NCBI GenBank assembly: GCA_027627225.1 | Contig: JAPFQT010000157.1 | Span: 62,001-126,000, forward strand | DNA length: 64,000 bases | Source of the DNA: Congeria kusceri | Taxonomy: Eukaryota; Mollusca; Bivalvia; Myida; Dreissenidae | Reading direction: 5' to 3' | The notes under the pieces: model-generated | Seen by the model: the letters and a program-made list of their open reading frames with translations, nothing else | Database searches by the model: none | What the model was told of the DNA's origin: nothing | Translations under genes and position numbers: made by a program | Part shown: positions 1-11,655 of the stretch, one piece after another | How the letters are laid out: the number at the start of each line of letters is the position of its first letter | Numbering within the stretch: the first letter of the stretch is position 1

Positions 1-19
1 TATTTTCCAACCGGGAATA

Positions 20-250
20 TGTCTAATTTTCTTTTTGGGGACTAATTCCCCATCCTAGAGTCAAGCATTTTTGTCCAATCCCCACAGTGGGAGATGCTTG
101 GTGTATCAAATGGCCCGGGGGCGGCCCCAATATTACCGGGATCTAAAATCCGAGTCTTTTTCCTGGGATCCGGAATCATTCGGCGTGTCAAATTCCCTCC
201 TGTCGGAAATCCTTATGTGTAACAAACATAACAATGACTTTGTGCGGGGA
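20..250 (+). repeat. Dispersed repeat family copy 1
   Basis: This stretch, with 'gggatctaaaatccg', 'ggaatcattcggcgtgtcaa' and a nearby 'tgtcgg', recurs at about 1536-1760 and, inverted, at 38275-38400. The copies are diverged. A 62-codon frame here is a by-product of the repeat and is not called as a gene. Transposition mechanism is unknown. Confidence 0.6.
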
Positions 251-260
251 CGGGAGTGAG

Positions 261-1490
261 AAACAATACTCCGTTCGTAATGTGCGTAAATTACAAGAAG
301 CTAATCGTATTATTCTCCTTCGTCAAAAAACTTGGTGCACCTGTACCTGTCAATATCTAGGTCAGGACGGTCCTAACAAATCGCTCGCTTCCGGTCTGTA
401 AACGTCCGGTTTACGCGACAGCTCGACTTGATCTACACGACATTTCCCATCAAAATTTGGCACAGTGGCACGGAGCAGTCGTCGAGCATTCGACTTATGC
501 AGACGACAATTGCACGTGTCCAGAACGAGGCAGGGATGAAAGACCAGTCAATGTACCGGCATGCAAGCGGAACTTTGAGACGTCGTATGATCTAAAGCTG
601 GTATTCCATGGCCGCGTCTGCTCATTCCGTTTGCGTTTTGCGTGTTCCGTCTACGATTCCGTTAACGCAGACATTATTCCATGCATCCGTCACTCGCGAC
701 ACGTCTTTAAATAAATAGTATTGTGTAATTATTACTGATTAAATACATAATTATAATTTCATGGTATGATAAAATTTAAATATTCAACATAAAAAAGACA
801 GTTCGGGGAAAATTTAAATCAATTATTATGTTACAAAGAGTAGAATAGTCGATAATCTGAATATGTAACATCGAGAAGCTTGAGTGACAGTGATTTCTTT
901 TTCACTATTTTTCTTCAGCACAAAATATTGTATAAATTATTGTGTAAATCGTATACAAATTTGTATTTTTGTTCAAATTAATTGATATTTCTTAATATAT
1001 TTCCGCCTTTCTTTGATTGAACACAGCTGACGCAGACGATCGCATTCTTTATTTGAGTTAACAGAATGTATATCAATAAAAATATTTACATATATGAAGT
1101 ATATCTATGTTATAATTCTGAAAATCATGCATGTACATTTCAGCAAACATGGCATTATGACAAACCAAATAATACCTGTCAAATAGTCGATATCAAGCTC
1201 TGCCACGCATTGTTCACCAACTCAATGTCTTTGTAATCTTTTTGTTTGGTCATATAAAACACGCTTTTGGACGGGTATAACTATTATTTTTATTTTCAAA
1301 ATCCAGACGCGGAGTGTGTCTACATACTCAAGTCGGATTAAGTCCAATATGTCCGGACATCACAACCAAATATCAACAGTTGTTTTACCTTTAAGAAGCA
1401 TAGTAATTAAAATTCACTATCATTAAACATTTTATTGTATCTTGTATAAAATTAATACACCTAGCAATATTTCCCCCTCCCAACCGGGTG
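261..1490. other. No gene recognised
   Basis: Positions 300-700 are richer in CG than the surroundings and hold an 85-codon frame (457-714) with no recognisable domain. From 715 onward the sequence is AT-rich with stops in all frames. A poly-G run lies at about 1493-1505. Confidence 0.5.
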
Positions 1491-1535
1491 GTGGGGGGGG
1501 GGGGGTTGAGCGGCGGGCAAACCCAGGGGAATTGG

Positions 1536-1760
1536 ACTTATTGTATTTTTAAGGTCTAATTCCCCACCCAAGAGCCAAGCATTTTAGTCTAAATCCCCTC
1601 AATGGGGATGCTTAATTGGTGTATCAAATGGCCCAGAGGCCAATATAGCCGGGATCTAAAATCCGCCCAAAGTCTATTTCCCGGGGCCCGGAATCATTTG
1701 GCGTGTCAAATTCCCGCCTGTCGGGAATTGCTTTCACTCAAAGGTCCCGTATATGCCCGC
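1536..1760 (+). repeat. Dispersed repeat family copy 2
   Basis: Same order of blocks as copy 1: 'aattccccacc', 'gtatcaaatggccc', 'gggatctaaaatccg', 'ggcgtgtcaaattccc'. It follows a poly-G tract. The two copies are about 1.5 kb apart in the same orientation. Confidence 0.6.
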
Positions 1761-2214
1761 TGCTCCCCGCTAGATAGGTGCATAAATCGACTAATAGGTT
1801 TTCAGAAAATCATAACAACGTTAGTTGTAAAGATTTTAAAACACAACATCAATCTACTTGCACTGGTGTAAAATTTGATTGGCATTTTTGTAAATAGCCA
1901 ATGTACTGAAACTGCTCACAAGGAATTACTTCAATAGTAGTCTTTTTATGGAAACATATACGTAACTGGGTGGCACTCGCAGAGCGAAGACTTCCACCAA
2001 TGCATCTAAATCCCGCATGTGTTACCGGTATGCAACTAATAAATTATTAAGCATTTGATATTAGTCTCTCAGTGATAAATAATCTTTTAAACAATATCTT
2101 GGATCTAGACGGTGATCCGAATCATAAACAAAATCTAATCATTTATTGATTATTTTCATTAAAAAAATCATGCAATTCCGAGTGTAACGCTGTGTGTAAA
2201 GCTGCGAGCAAAAA

Positions 2215-2325
2215 CAAAACAAATAACAAACACACAAACAGACAAACAGTCAGACAAACAAACAGGCAAACTAACAGACAAACAAACAAAAAGCAAGCAG
2301 ACATACAAACAAACAAACGCCGGCA
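2215..2325 (+). repeat. Degenerate CAAA/CAGA microsatellite
   Basis: Short-period A/C-rich repeat ('aaacaaacaggcaaac' and variants) that creates open frames on both strands. These frames are low-complexity by-products. The flanks 1761-2214 and 2326-2735 show nothing I can support. Confidence 0.75.
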
Positions 2326-2735
2326 AAAACAGAACCTCCTTGACTTAGAGGTCTTGAAACGTTTCATTACGTCAGTAGATTTAGAATTTCACGGACGTAA
2401 CTCAATCAAATGTGGTAAACTCAAACAATGGAGTATATATATATATATTTGCAAACGTCGCTCTTTCTTGTATTTTAAAACAAGTCTGTATACGTTGCGA
2501 TTACATGTTTTAAGTTAGGGCTGTTTTCTACACTGTTCTTTGCACTGTTATGACAAATAAATCAAATCTGTTCATTTTTTTAAAAGACGTTTACATAAGC
2601 TGATACGTTGTGGCAGCAGATCACAACACAAATTCTTAAACTATAATTAACAGACAAAAACCCATTGCAATGGTGTCAGGCAAATCCGATATTTCTGTTT
2701 TGTACATTGCCGGTATGTTAATATTACAATGGGAA

Positions 2736-3368
2736 CATGGCGCGCAGAGACTTAATAATGCAAAACAGCCACGTGACAAAACTGCGTGACACTTCTCCGC
2801 GAACCGACCACGCAGAACAACCGCGTGACACATTCACGCAAACCGACCACGCAGAAAAACCACGTAACAAAATCGCGCGATACATTCACGCAAACCGACC
2901 ACGCAGAACAACCACGTGACAAATCCGCGCGACACATTCCCGCGAACCGACCACGCAGAATAACCATGCGACAAAACCGCGGGACACATTCCCGCGAACC
3001 GACCACGTAGAACAACCACGTGACAAAACCGCGGGACACATTCCCGCGAACCGACCACGCAGAACAACCACGTGACAAAACCGCGGGACACATTCACGCG
3101 AACCGACCACGCAGAGCAACCACGTGACAAAACAGCGGGACACATTCATGCAAACCGACCACGCAGAACAACCACGTGACAAAACCGCGCGACACAATCA
3201 CGCTAACCGACCACGCAGAACAAACACGCGACAAAACCGCGGGACACATCCAGGCGAACCTACCAAGCAGGACAGCCACGTAACAGACCGCGCTACACCG
3301 TCACGCTAACCGACCACGCAGAACAACCACGTGATAAAACCACGCGAACCACTACGCAGAACAACAAC
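2736..3368 (+). repeat. 52-bp GC-rich minisatellite
   Basis: About 12 copies of a 52-bp unit containing 'gaccacgcagaacaacc', 'acgtgacaaaaccgcg' and 'gacacattcacgcgaacc'. Most units carry CACGTG and several CG dinucleotides, unlike the AT-rich flanks. Since 52 is not a multiple of three, the long minus-strand cysteine-rich frames across it are repeat artefacts. Confidence 0.92.
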
Positions 3369-3499
3369 TTGACACAATGACGTAATTATTACCTGATAAT
3401 GTAGGTGATGATAAAGGTAAACGCCTAGTTTCAATTGAATAACTATAAAGTTTTGAAGTTATAAAACTTTAAATAGAAAATTAAATCTAAAACCCTATG

Positions 3500-4066
3500 T
3501 GCAAAAGGGACATAACCATGCCAAAATACAAAACAGAGTTATGGGAAATGTTGCACTTGATGCTGGAGTTGATGGCAAAGGTATATTAAATTTTTCAAGT
3601 GAATAACCTATGAAGTTTTGATTTTGCAAGACATTTGAATAAAAACTTTAACCGAAAATATATGTGAAAAAGAGGCATAACTCTATTAAAATACAAAACT
3701 GAGTTATGAGGAATGTTGCACCTGATGATGAAGTTGATGACAAAGGTACATTCCAAGTTTCAAGTGAATAATGTGTGTGGCATTGACGTTATAGGACATT
3801 TGAATATAAACTTTGATCAGAAAATCTATGTGAAAAAGGGGCATAACTCTGTCAAAATACAAAACAGAGTTATGGGTAATGTTGCCCCTGATACTAGAGT
3901 TGATGACAAAGGTTAGTTCCAAGTTTCATGTGAATAATTTATGTAGTTTTGAAGTTACAAGACATTTGAATAAAAACTTTAACCAAGATCACACGCGGAC
4001 GCCGACGCTGGGGGTAGTAAGACAGCTCACATATTCTTCGAATAGTCGAGCTAAAAACAGGTAAAA
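3500..4066 (+). repeat. Long-period (~165 bp) tandem element
   Basis: Three to four diverged copies of a ~165-bp unit marked by 'aaaatacaaaacagagtta', 'gttgatgacaaagg' and 'agacatttgaataaaaactt'. It ends in 'ggacgccgacgctggggg' and 'gtcgagctaaaaa'. Similar tails end the arrays at 52735 and 56985, so these are probably members of one dispersed bivalve repeat class. Confidence 0.75.
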
Positions 4067-4555
4067 TTGCCATCGCCGGGATTCGAACCACTCGGCCATT
4101 CGGACTTATACATATGGTTGTGAATTTTTTAAGCTATGATAGTGATACACGTGTTTTCCAAAATACCGACGAAAAGCTTTACAAACGCTTTATAATTTTA
4201 TCCATTTCGATTAATGATTATCCATAAACGAAACGATATTTCCTTCATATTTCTTAGTCATGAGACTTATTTCGATTGTTTGTATAATGTTTAATTTCTT
4301 TTTGGAATATATGACAAAAATTTTGAATCTAGTACATCAATATATGGGAAGCAACTGCTGCCTGGAGTTTGCACAGGAGTAACTTCGAGTTGTCTCTCTT
4401 GCGATGGACAGGATCCGTCTGTTCACTATTTAATTTTCATGTTTGCTTGAAATTTATATGGATTTTTTCGGTTGCAAATGCAAAAATCATAAAATGAGTC
4501 GGTTTATAATGTTTAACTTTTATTTTATCATATTTCCTAATGAACATTGCTGAAC

Positions 4556-6070
4556 CGCCCAACAGACTTGGAGAAAGACTAGCGCTCCAACATACTGGAG
4601 AAAGACTAGCGCTCCAACAGACTTCGATAAAGACTTGCGCTCCAACAGACTGGAGAAAGACTAGCGCCCCAACAGACTTGGAGAAAGACTAGCGCTCCAA
4701 CAGACTTGCAGAAAGACTATCGCTCCAACACACTTAGAGTAAGACTAGCGCTCCAACACACTTAGAGTAAGACTAGCGCTCAGACATACTTAGAGTAAGA
4801 CAAGCGCTCCAACACACTTAGAGTAAGACTAGCGATCCAACAGACTGGAGAAAGACTAGCGCTCCAACAGACTGGAGAAAGACTAGCGCTCCAACACACT
4901 TAGAGTAAGACTAGCGCCCCAACACACTTAGAGTAAGACTAGCGCTCCAACACACTTAGAGTGAGACTAGCGCTCCAACACACCCAGAGTAAGACTAGCG
5001 CTCCAACACACTTAGAGTAAGACTAGCGCTCCAACACACTTAGAGTGAGACTAGCGCTCCGACAGACTTGGAGAAAGACTAGCGCTCCAACAGACTTCGG
5101 TGAGGCTAGCGCTCCAACAGACTTAGAAAAAGACTAGCGCTCTAACAGACTTGGAGAAAGCCTAGCGCTCCAACAGACTTGGAGAAAGACTAGCGCTTCA
5201 ACAGACTTCGATGAGACTAGCGCTCCAACAGACTTCGATGAAACTAGCGCTCATACAGACTTAGAGAAAGATTAGCGCTCCAACAGACTTGGAGAACGAC
5301 TAGTGCTCCAACAGACTTGGAGAAAGACTAGCGCTCCAACAGACTTCGATGAGACTAGCGCTCGAACAGACTTGGAGAAAGACTAGCGTTCCAACAGACT
5401 TGGAGAAAGACTAGCGCTTCAACAGACTTGGATAAAGACTAGCGCTTCAGCAGACTTGGAGAAAGACAAGCGCTCAAACAGACTTGAAGAAAGACTAGCG
5501 CTCATACAGACTTAGAGAAAGATTAGCGCTCCAACAGACTTGGAGAACGACTAGTGCTCCAACAGACTTGGAGAAAGACTAGCGCTCCAACAGACTTCGA
5601 TGAGACTAGCGCTCGAACAGACTTGGAGAAAGACTAGCGTTCCAACAGACTTGGAGAAAGACTAGCGCTTCAACAGACTTGGATAAAGACTAGCGCTTCA
5701 GCAGACTTGGAGAAAGACAAGCGCTCAAACAGACTTGAAGAAAGACTAGCGCTCAAACAGACTTGGAGAAAGACTAGCGCTCAAACAGACTTGGAGAAAA
5801 ACTAGCGCTCCAACGGACTTGGAGAAAGACCAGCGCTCCAACGGACTTGGAGAAAGACTAGCGCTCCAACACTGTTGTAGAAAGACTAGCGCGGCAACAG
5901 ACTTGGAGAAAGACAACCGCTCCAACAGACTTGGAGAAAGACAAACGCTCCAACACACTTGGAGAAAGACTAGCGCGCAACAGACTTGAAGAAAGACAAG
6001 CGCTCCAACAGACTAGGAGAAAGACAAACGCTCCAACAGACTTATTGTATCCAAGACCAGCGCTCTAACG
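4556..6070 (+). repeat. 28-bp minisatellite with higher-order repeat
   Basis: More than 50 copies of a 28-bp unit built from 'cagacttggagaaagac' and 'tagcgctccaa'. Variants such as 'cacacttagagtaagac' and 'cagacttcgatgagac' cluster along the array. Nine consecutive units from about 5251 recur with the same variants from about 5502, showing a segmental duplication of about 251 bp inside the array. Confidence 0.95.
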
Positions 6071-8544
6071 CAATTATTATACATTTATTATATGTAATTA
6101 CAACACTGATGCATTCATAATGACGTAAAATGTTGTCATAATAAACATTCTGTTAACATTAATAGTTTTTACTACAAATTGTTAATGTGAGTCGATAAGT
6201 TTGAAATGTTAACCATTTAACAGTATGTTAGGCTTTGTAAGCAACAGTCATATTTGTATTTCTACATACATGTTACATTTCAAAGTGTTAATCAGGATGC
6301 ACCATGTCTTATATGTTATGTTTCTCGGTCACGGGAAGACATTTACCACAAATTAAACGCGAGACACAAAACGCTGTTTCCGCAATCAGTCTCAGACGTG
6401 GTGCAGGAAAAAACAAGCAACGTTTATTTCACCGTCGTTTTCGATTTTCGTAAACAAGCAACAAAAACAGATACAGCAAAACTGAATAAATTTTGTTAAA
6501 ACACATGGTAACATATTTACAGAAAATGTCAATAAAAAGAAAAATGTTTTTGAACAACTGTGAACAACCATAGTGACTGCCAGTCGGGAGGTATCTCTTC
6601 GGTGTAATAACAGTATTAAGATTAAGCGATATTTTCCGACAAACATGATAGATAAAAATATCGTTTTAAAATATCTTTTCGTGGACACAAATTGCATATT
6701 CAATTGTTTCTACAAGTATTAGCGGTATTAACATTTTCACTGGTAAACAATAAAATGTGATACAGTTAACGCGCATGTCACATGCGTGCAGAATCTTCAA
6801 TATTACGGTTATGAAACTGTTTTTATTTTATCGACGTGTTGGCTGTAAACTACCCGACGAAGACTACAAATGTAGTTGTCATTTTTGTTTTCAAAATTCA
6901 ATAGCAGGCCCCGATTCAGGATTTGTAGTTGGAGGTGGCGTAAATAGTTCAGTACCTTTCAATCTATATATATATACGATATATTTTGCAAATCAATAAC
7001 CAAATTAAATCGCGCGATATTATCAATAAGAATAGATTCTACAGGCGTTCTAGGCTTCTGTGCAAATATATTCTAGTAAGAAAGCGGATAAGACTCATTT
7101 GATAGACTTATTTTATTGTTCGATTAAGGAGAATGTAACAATGCCTAAGTAGTTGTAATTTAATATTGTGCAATTTAAAAAAATCGACTTTTAAAATCAG
7201 ACAATTTTACGGGAGACGTACGCCGCCTTATACCCCAACCGAACCCCTCTTAATCTGCCGCTTGAGCTTTAAGATAAATTTCCGACAAGCTATGTTCGTA
7301 TGTAGATGACATACATATTATTATGTGATGAAGAACTACGATTACTTAAAATAATTGATGTTTTCAGTAATAGGTTACCTTCTTATCTTCCAATAATAAA
7401 CGTTCATTTAAAAGGATCCAGACTGTTATCCGGATCACCACTTAACGCTAATCATGTGTTCAATGGGCAATTTCCAAACTTTCTAGAAAGTGTTTTGCGT
7501 ACAATTGTTAACAGACAGACGTCAACTTGCTAACAAACAGATAAACAAATAACCAACGTTCAATTCATTTAAACATAAGTACCTTGGCGTGGTTATTATT
7601 TCTTCGTTGGTGTTCGGTAGTGTTGTAATCGACTAACGGAGCGGTATAATCAAGGGTCGTCAGGCAATTGACCACTGTAGATGTTTGGATGACAGTGCTA
7701 TGTGAATTATTATTCTATCGTATTTAGATGGTAAACGACACTGTACTTTAATACTAATAAAGAATCGTGTTATATCATTTCGAAAATTTTGCTTTCTTGA
7801 TATTATATTACGGCTAGCGTCAAAACTGTTGCATTGGAACTAAACGTTAACGATAAATAACGAAATGGATGTAGACGGGAAACATTATGCGCTGTTTTTT
7901 TTTCTTTCAACTGAATTCATTTAGTATATTACTATTAACTGAAAGCAGACGTAAACATTTTAGAAGCGTTTAATAACTGACTGTAAATGGCCAATGTGTA
8001 TGCAGCAATCCGCCGAGATCCATAACTTTGTAAATGCATTTAAATCGAGCTTCAACATTTTTATAAATGGTAAAACTATGCTGGTGTTCACATCGCATCT
8101 CATTGCAGTGTGACGAACTTTGTTAATTATGCTGATAATGATAATGACGATGATAGTGATTTAAGGGGGGGGGGGCGTTATGAGGTCTGAGTAAACCATA
8201 TTGTATAATTTTAATCAATGTTCATCTTAGCATATTTAAAGGATTGCTTATTTTCTGGCCGGGAAATAATACACCAAAGGCCTACTAAAATTATATTTTG
8301 AAACATTTCCAATTTCCTTCATGCGTCTGGATACGAACGTTTTATTACGCGGGATATTTTATTTTATTGTTGTTTTTTTTTCTAAGCAATATTGACAAAG
8401 GAGCACCGAATGTAAATACAAAATATCTGGCTCCCGATCTGGCTAATTAAGATTGACAACATGGAACCAATGCATAAAGTCACGGAACCGGAAGGATTTG
8501 ATGTTCATATATATATTTCAAGTCATTAAGGCTTGGGATTGATA
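6071..8544. other. No gene recognised
   Basis: AT-rich sequence with short frames only (6254-6499, 6757-6999, 7306-7533). None shows a known domain or exon-like borders. A poly-G run is at about 8165-8175. Confidence 0.5.
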
Positions 8545-8549
8545 CTTAG

Positions 8550-9849
8550 GAAATAAGTAAGTAAGTAAGTAATTCTTTTATTACCATGTGCATACAACTG
8601 AGTAAACAAGCATATACAAAGCAAAAATGTAAATTGAGCACCCGGCCCAGTGGACCTATATGTCACCATCAATAAATATGTGATTAAATTTCGTTCCATA
8701 TAAATATTTACAAAATACTTTATCATAAGCATGATATGGGCAATAATGAATATAAAACTGGATATTGATACAAACAAATATTCATATATCACTATGAAAT
8801 TATGGGATAATAACAAGTATGATTTATAAGTAAATTGGTATTTCGCCTATGGAAATACGCTTTCACAATGAATTCGGCTGATATCCTGGGGTGCAATGTT
8901 AATAGCATTTTTAGTGTTTCCTCACAGTTATCTGTTGACAGTAACGCTATAGTGTTACTCATAGTGCTGGTCCTAATGTCATCGTACAGAGAGCACTCTA
9001 GCAAGAAGTGTGATTCACTTTTAACTGTTTCAGAGTCACAAAATCGACATAGCCTGTCTTCGGGGGATTCACCTATGTATCGTCCTGTTTCAATGCGTAA
9101 CGGAAGTATTCCCACTCGGAACTGGCATAGAACAGATCTTTCGTATTTAGAAAGATTCAATTTGACATAGTCTTTGCATTTAAATTCGCTCTTCAATGTT
9201 CTATATGTCCTGAGCTTTGGTGTCGCTTGTATATCACGGGACCATATTGCTGCGCAGTAACTACGTATGCGCGCTTCGGTGTCTTTGAGGTTAACTTTTA
9301 CTTTGTTTGTGAAATGATCGTTGAGTCCCAACGTGCACATTATAGGTTTAACCTCACTTGGCCAATTATTGTCACACTCAGTATCATGCAGGAATACTTT
9401 CTTCGTGAGACTTGTGTCGTCCATGTCGATAAGCCTATTCCAGAACCTCAGGGCACACTGCCACCGCCTGTAGACACTTGGTATCCAGCCCGTGTCACCG
9501 TGGATCGCTAGCGTAGGGGCGAACCTGTGGACGCCCAGGAAGTAGCGGAGTGCTTTGTTCTGTATGTTGTCAATGCACTGAAACTGCTTTAGTCCCCAAA
9601 CTGCAGCACTATAGTCCAGTATCGGTGTAACACAACTTTTAAAAAGTTTCTCAAATGCCTGAAATCCAAATTCTTTCCAATTATGGATTTTGCTGATGAT
9701 CGCTCCGAGCGCCCGTCCACCGCTCTTCGCAAGTGACTCCGCGTTAAATGTGTAATTGTTCTTTTCATGAAAAATCACTCCAAGATACTTATATTGTTCT
9801 ACAGTCTCTAGGGTGTTTTCTCCAACTTTAAACACAAAGTCAAACTGAA
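8550..9849 (-). mobile_element. 3' fragment of a LINE retrotransposon
   Basis: A minus-strand retrotransposon tail: the end of ORF2 (8792-9848), a short 3' UTR, and a (CTTA)n microsatellite at 8551-8568, a usual LINE 3' terminus. The upstream side is cut where the palindromic MITE at 9850 begins, so the reverse-transcriptase catalytic domain is absent. No target duplication could be defined. Confidence 0.8.
8792..9835 (-). pseudogene. LINE ORF2, C-terminal part (5'-truncated)
   Basis: A 347-codon open frame matching the region after the reverse-transcriptase catalytic core of non-LTR retrotransposon ORF2 proteins. It starts with the 'YKYLGV' block and continues with 'PILDYSAAVWG', 'NKALRYFLGVH' and 'RFWNRLI', all typical of metazoan CR1/Jockey-group LINEs. 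Near the C-terminus 'RLCRFCDSETVKSESHFLLE' followed by C and L, Y gives the Cys/His cluster (C-x2-C, H, C) seen at the end of these proteins. The YxDD catalytic motif would lie upstream and is missing. The frame stays open to about 9848, where the MITE begins. There are no internal stops, so the copy is probably young, but it cannot mobilise itself. Family level is confident; the exact LINE clade is not. Confidence 0.85.
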
Positions 9850-10190
9850 ATAATTTTCGATTTATCGTTGTTTATCGGCCAATAAAAACAATTTGGAGAT
9901 CTGGTGCGCAGGAATTAAATAACGAAGGCGCTTACACGAGTTGTTTAATAACCACGCATCAAAACGACTTAAAGTTATTTTTTGGCAGATAGACAACGGT
10001 AATGCAAAAACTATTTCGATTCTAGCATGATTTGACATATATTTTTGCAATTGTAATTGGAACTACTTTTTACAATGCTCTGCTCAGAATTGGGACTTCT
10101 TTTTGCGTTGTTTATTGGGTAGTTTAACAACGAAAATTTTGTTGTTTGTCTATAGAACAATTAGCGAGTATCATGTTAGAATAAAGGATA
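9850..10190 (+). mobile_element. Palindromic MITE family 'P', copy A
   Basis: Begins 'gaaataattttcgattta', then 'cgttgtttatcggccaat', an inverted partner arm near 9955-10015, and the tail 'tctatagaacaattagcga', ending near 'tatcatgttagaata'. The same arms and tail occur at five other places in this window. It has no coding capacity. It abuts and truncates the LINE frame on its left. Confidence 0.8.
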
Positions 10191-10573
10191 ATCGTGAAAT
10201 CTCTATTGAAGTTACACAGCTCGTTTCGAACTCTATACAACTAGTTAAGGACTGACGAACTTTTGAAGCGATTAAATAATTGTATACATGGTTAATATTT
10301 TTGTTATATCCTTAACAATAATTATACTACGGAAATAAAATTCAACTAATACTTAATGTACAAATATATACTGCGATTACACCGTGCAGCAAACATATGC
10401 AAAACAGGATTTCTAAAGTAAGGGGAACAAATCCAGATGTAATTCTGCCCACTTCATTATTTCAGCTATCTCCCGTGGTGAAAAGAAATATTACGTTTTC
10501 ATCCGTTAATAGTATGCCTTCCAAATTTACTTCATAAGAAATTAGTTGAAAGTCATGGCATCAAATAGTACAG

Positions 10574-11655
10574 GTTCACAAACGAACACGCACATGTTCA
10601 CACGCAAACTCGCACATGTTCAGAGGCGAACACGTACACGTTCACACGCGAACACGCGCATGTTCACAGGCGAACAGGCACACGTTTACAGGTGAACACG
10701 CACACACTCAACCGCACACCATCATAGGCGAACACGCGCACGTTTACAAGCGAACATGCACACGTTTATAGGCCAACAAGCACCCGTTCACACGCGAACA
10801 TGCACACGTTCTTAGGCGAACACGCACACGTTCACACGCATATGTTCACAGATGAACACACACACGCTCATATGCGAACACGCACATGTTCACAGGTGAA
10901 CACGCACACGTTCACACGCACACCTTCATAGGCGAACACGCACATGTCCATAGGCGAACACGCAGATGTCCATAGGCAAACACGAACACGTTCACACGCG
11001 AATACGCACATGTTCATAGACGGACACGTACACGTTCACAGGCGAACACGCGCACGTTCACAGGCGAACACGCACACGTTTACAGGCGAACACGCACAAA
11101 TTAACATACACACCATCATATGTGAACACGAGCATGTTTAAAAACGAACATGCACACGTTTATAGGCGAACAAGCACACGTTCACATGCGAACATGCACA
11201 CGTTCTTAGGCGAACACGCACACGTTCACTCGCACATGTTCACAGGTGAACACACACACGCTCATAGGCGAACACGCACACGTTCATAGGCAAACACGCA
11301 CACGTTCACACGCACACCTTCATAGGCGAACACACATACGCCCATAGGCGAACACGCACATGCCCATAGGCGAACACGCACATGTCCACAGGCGAACACG
11401 CACACGTTCACACGCGAACACGAACATGTTCATAGGCGAACACGCATACGTTCATAGGCAAACACGCATAAGTTCATAGGCGAACACGCATACGTTCATA
11501 GGCGAACAGGCATGCGCGAACGATCACATGCGAACACGCACACGTTCATAGGCTAACACGCACACGCGAACGTTCACAGATAAACACGCACACGTTTATA
11601 CACACATGTTCATAGACGAGCACGCACATGTTCTCATGTGAACACGCACACAAGT
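10574..11655 (+). repeat. 22-bp minisatellite
   Basis: About 48 copies of a ~22-bp unit, consensus close to 'aacacgcacacgttcatagg' plus 'cg'. The units alternate between 'cataggcg', 'cacaggcg' and 'cacacgcg' variants and there are several short units. Flanking 10191-10573 has nothing supportable. Confidence 0.93.

Noticed and set aside
457..714. 85-codon frame in a CG-richer stretch
   Set aside because: No domain, no splice signals and no homologue that I recognise.
2192..2518. Lysine/asparagine/threonine-rich frame
   Set aside because: Low-complexity CAAA repeat read in frame.
2752..3279. Long minus-strand cysteine-rich open frames
   Set aside because: They follow the 52-bp minisatellite and shift frame from unit to unit; no start context or domain.
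5746..5958. Minus-strand serine/leucine-rich frame
   Set aside because: By-product of the 28-bp tandem repeat.
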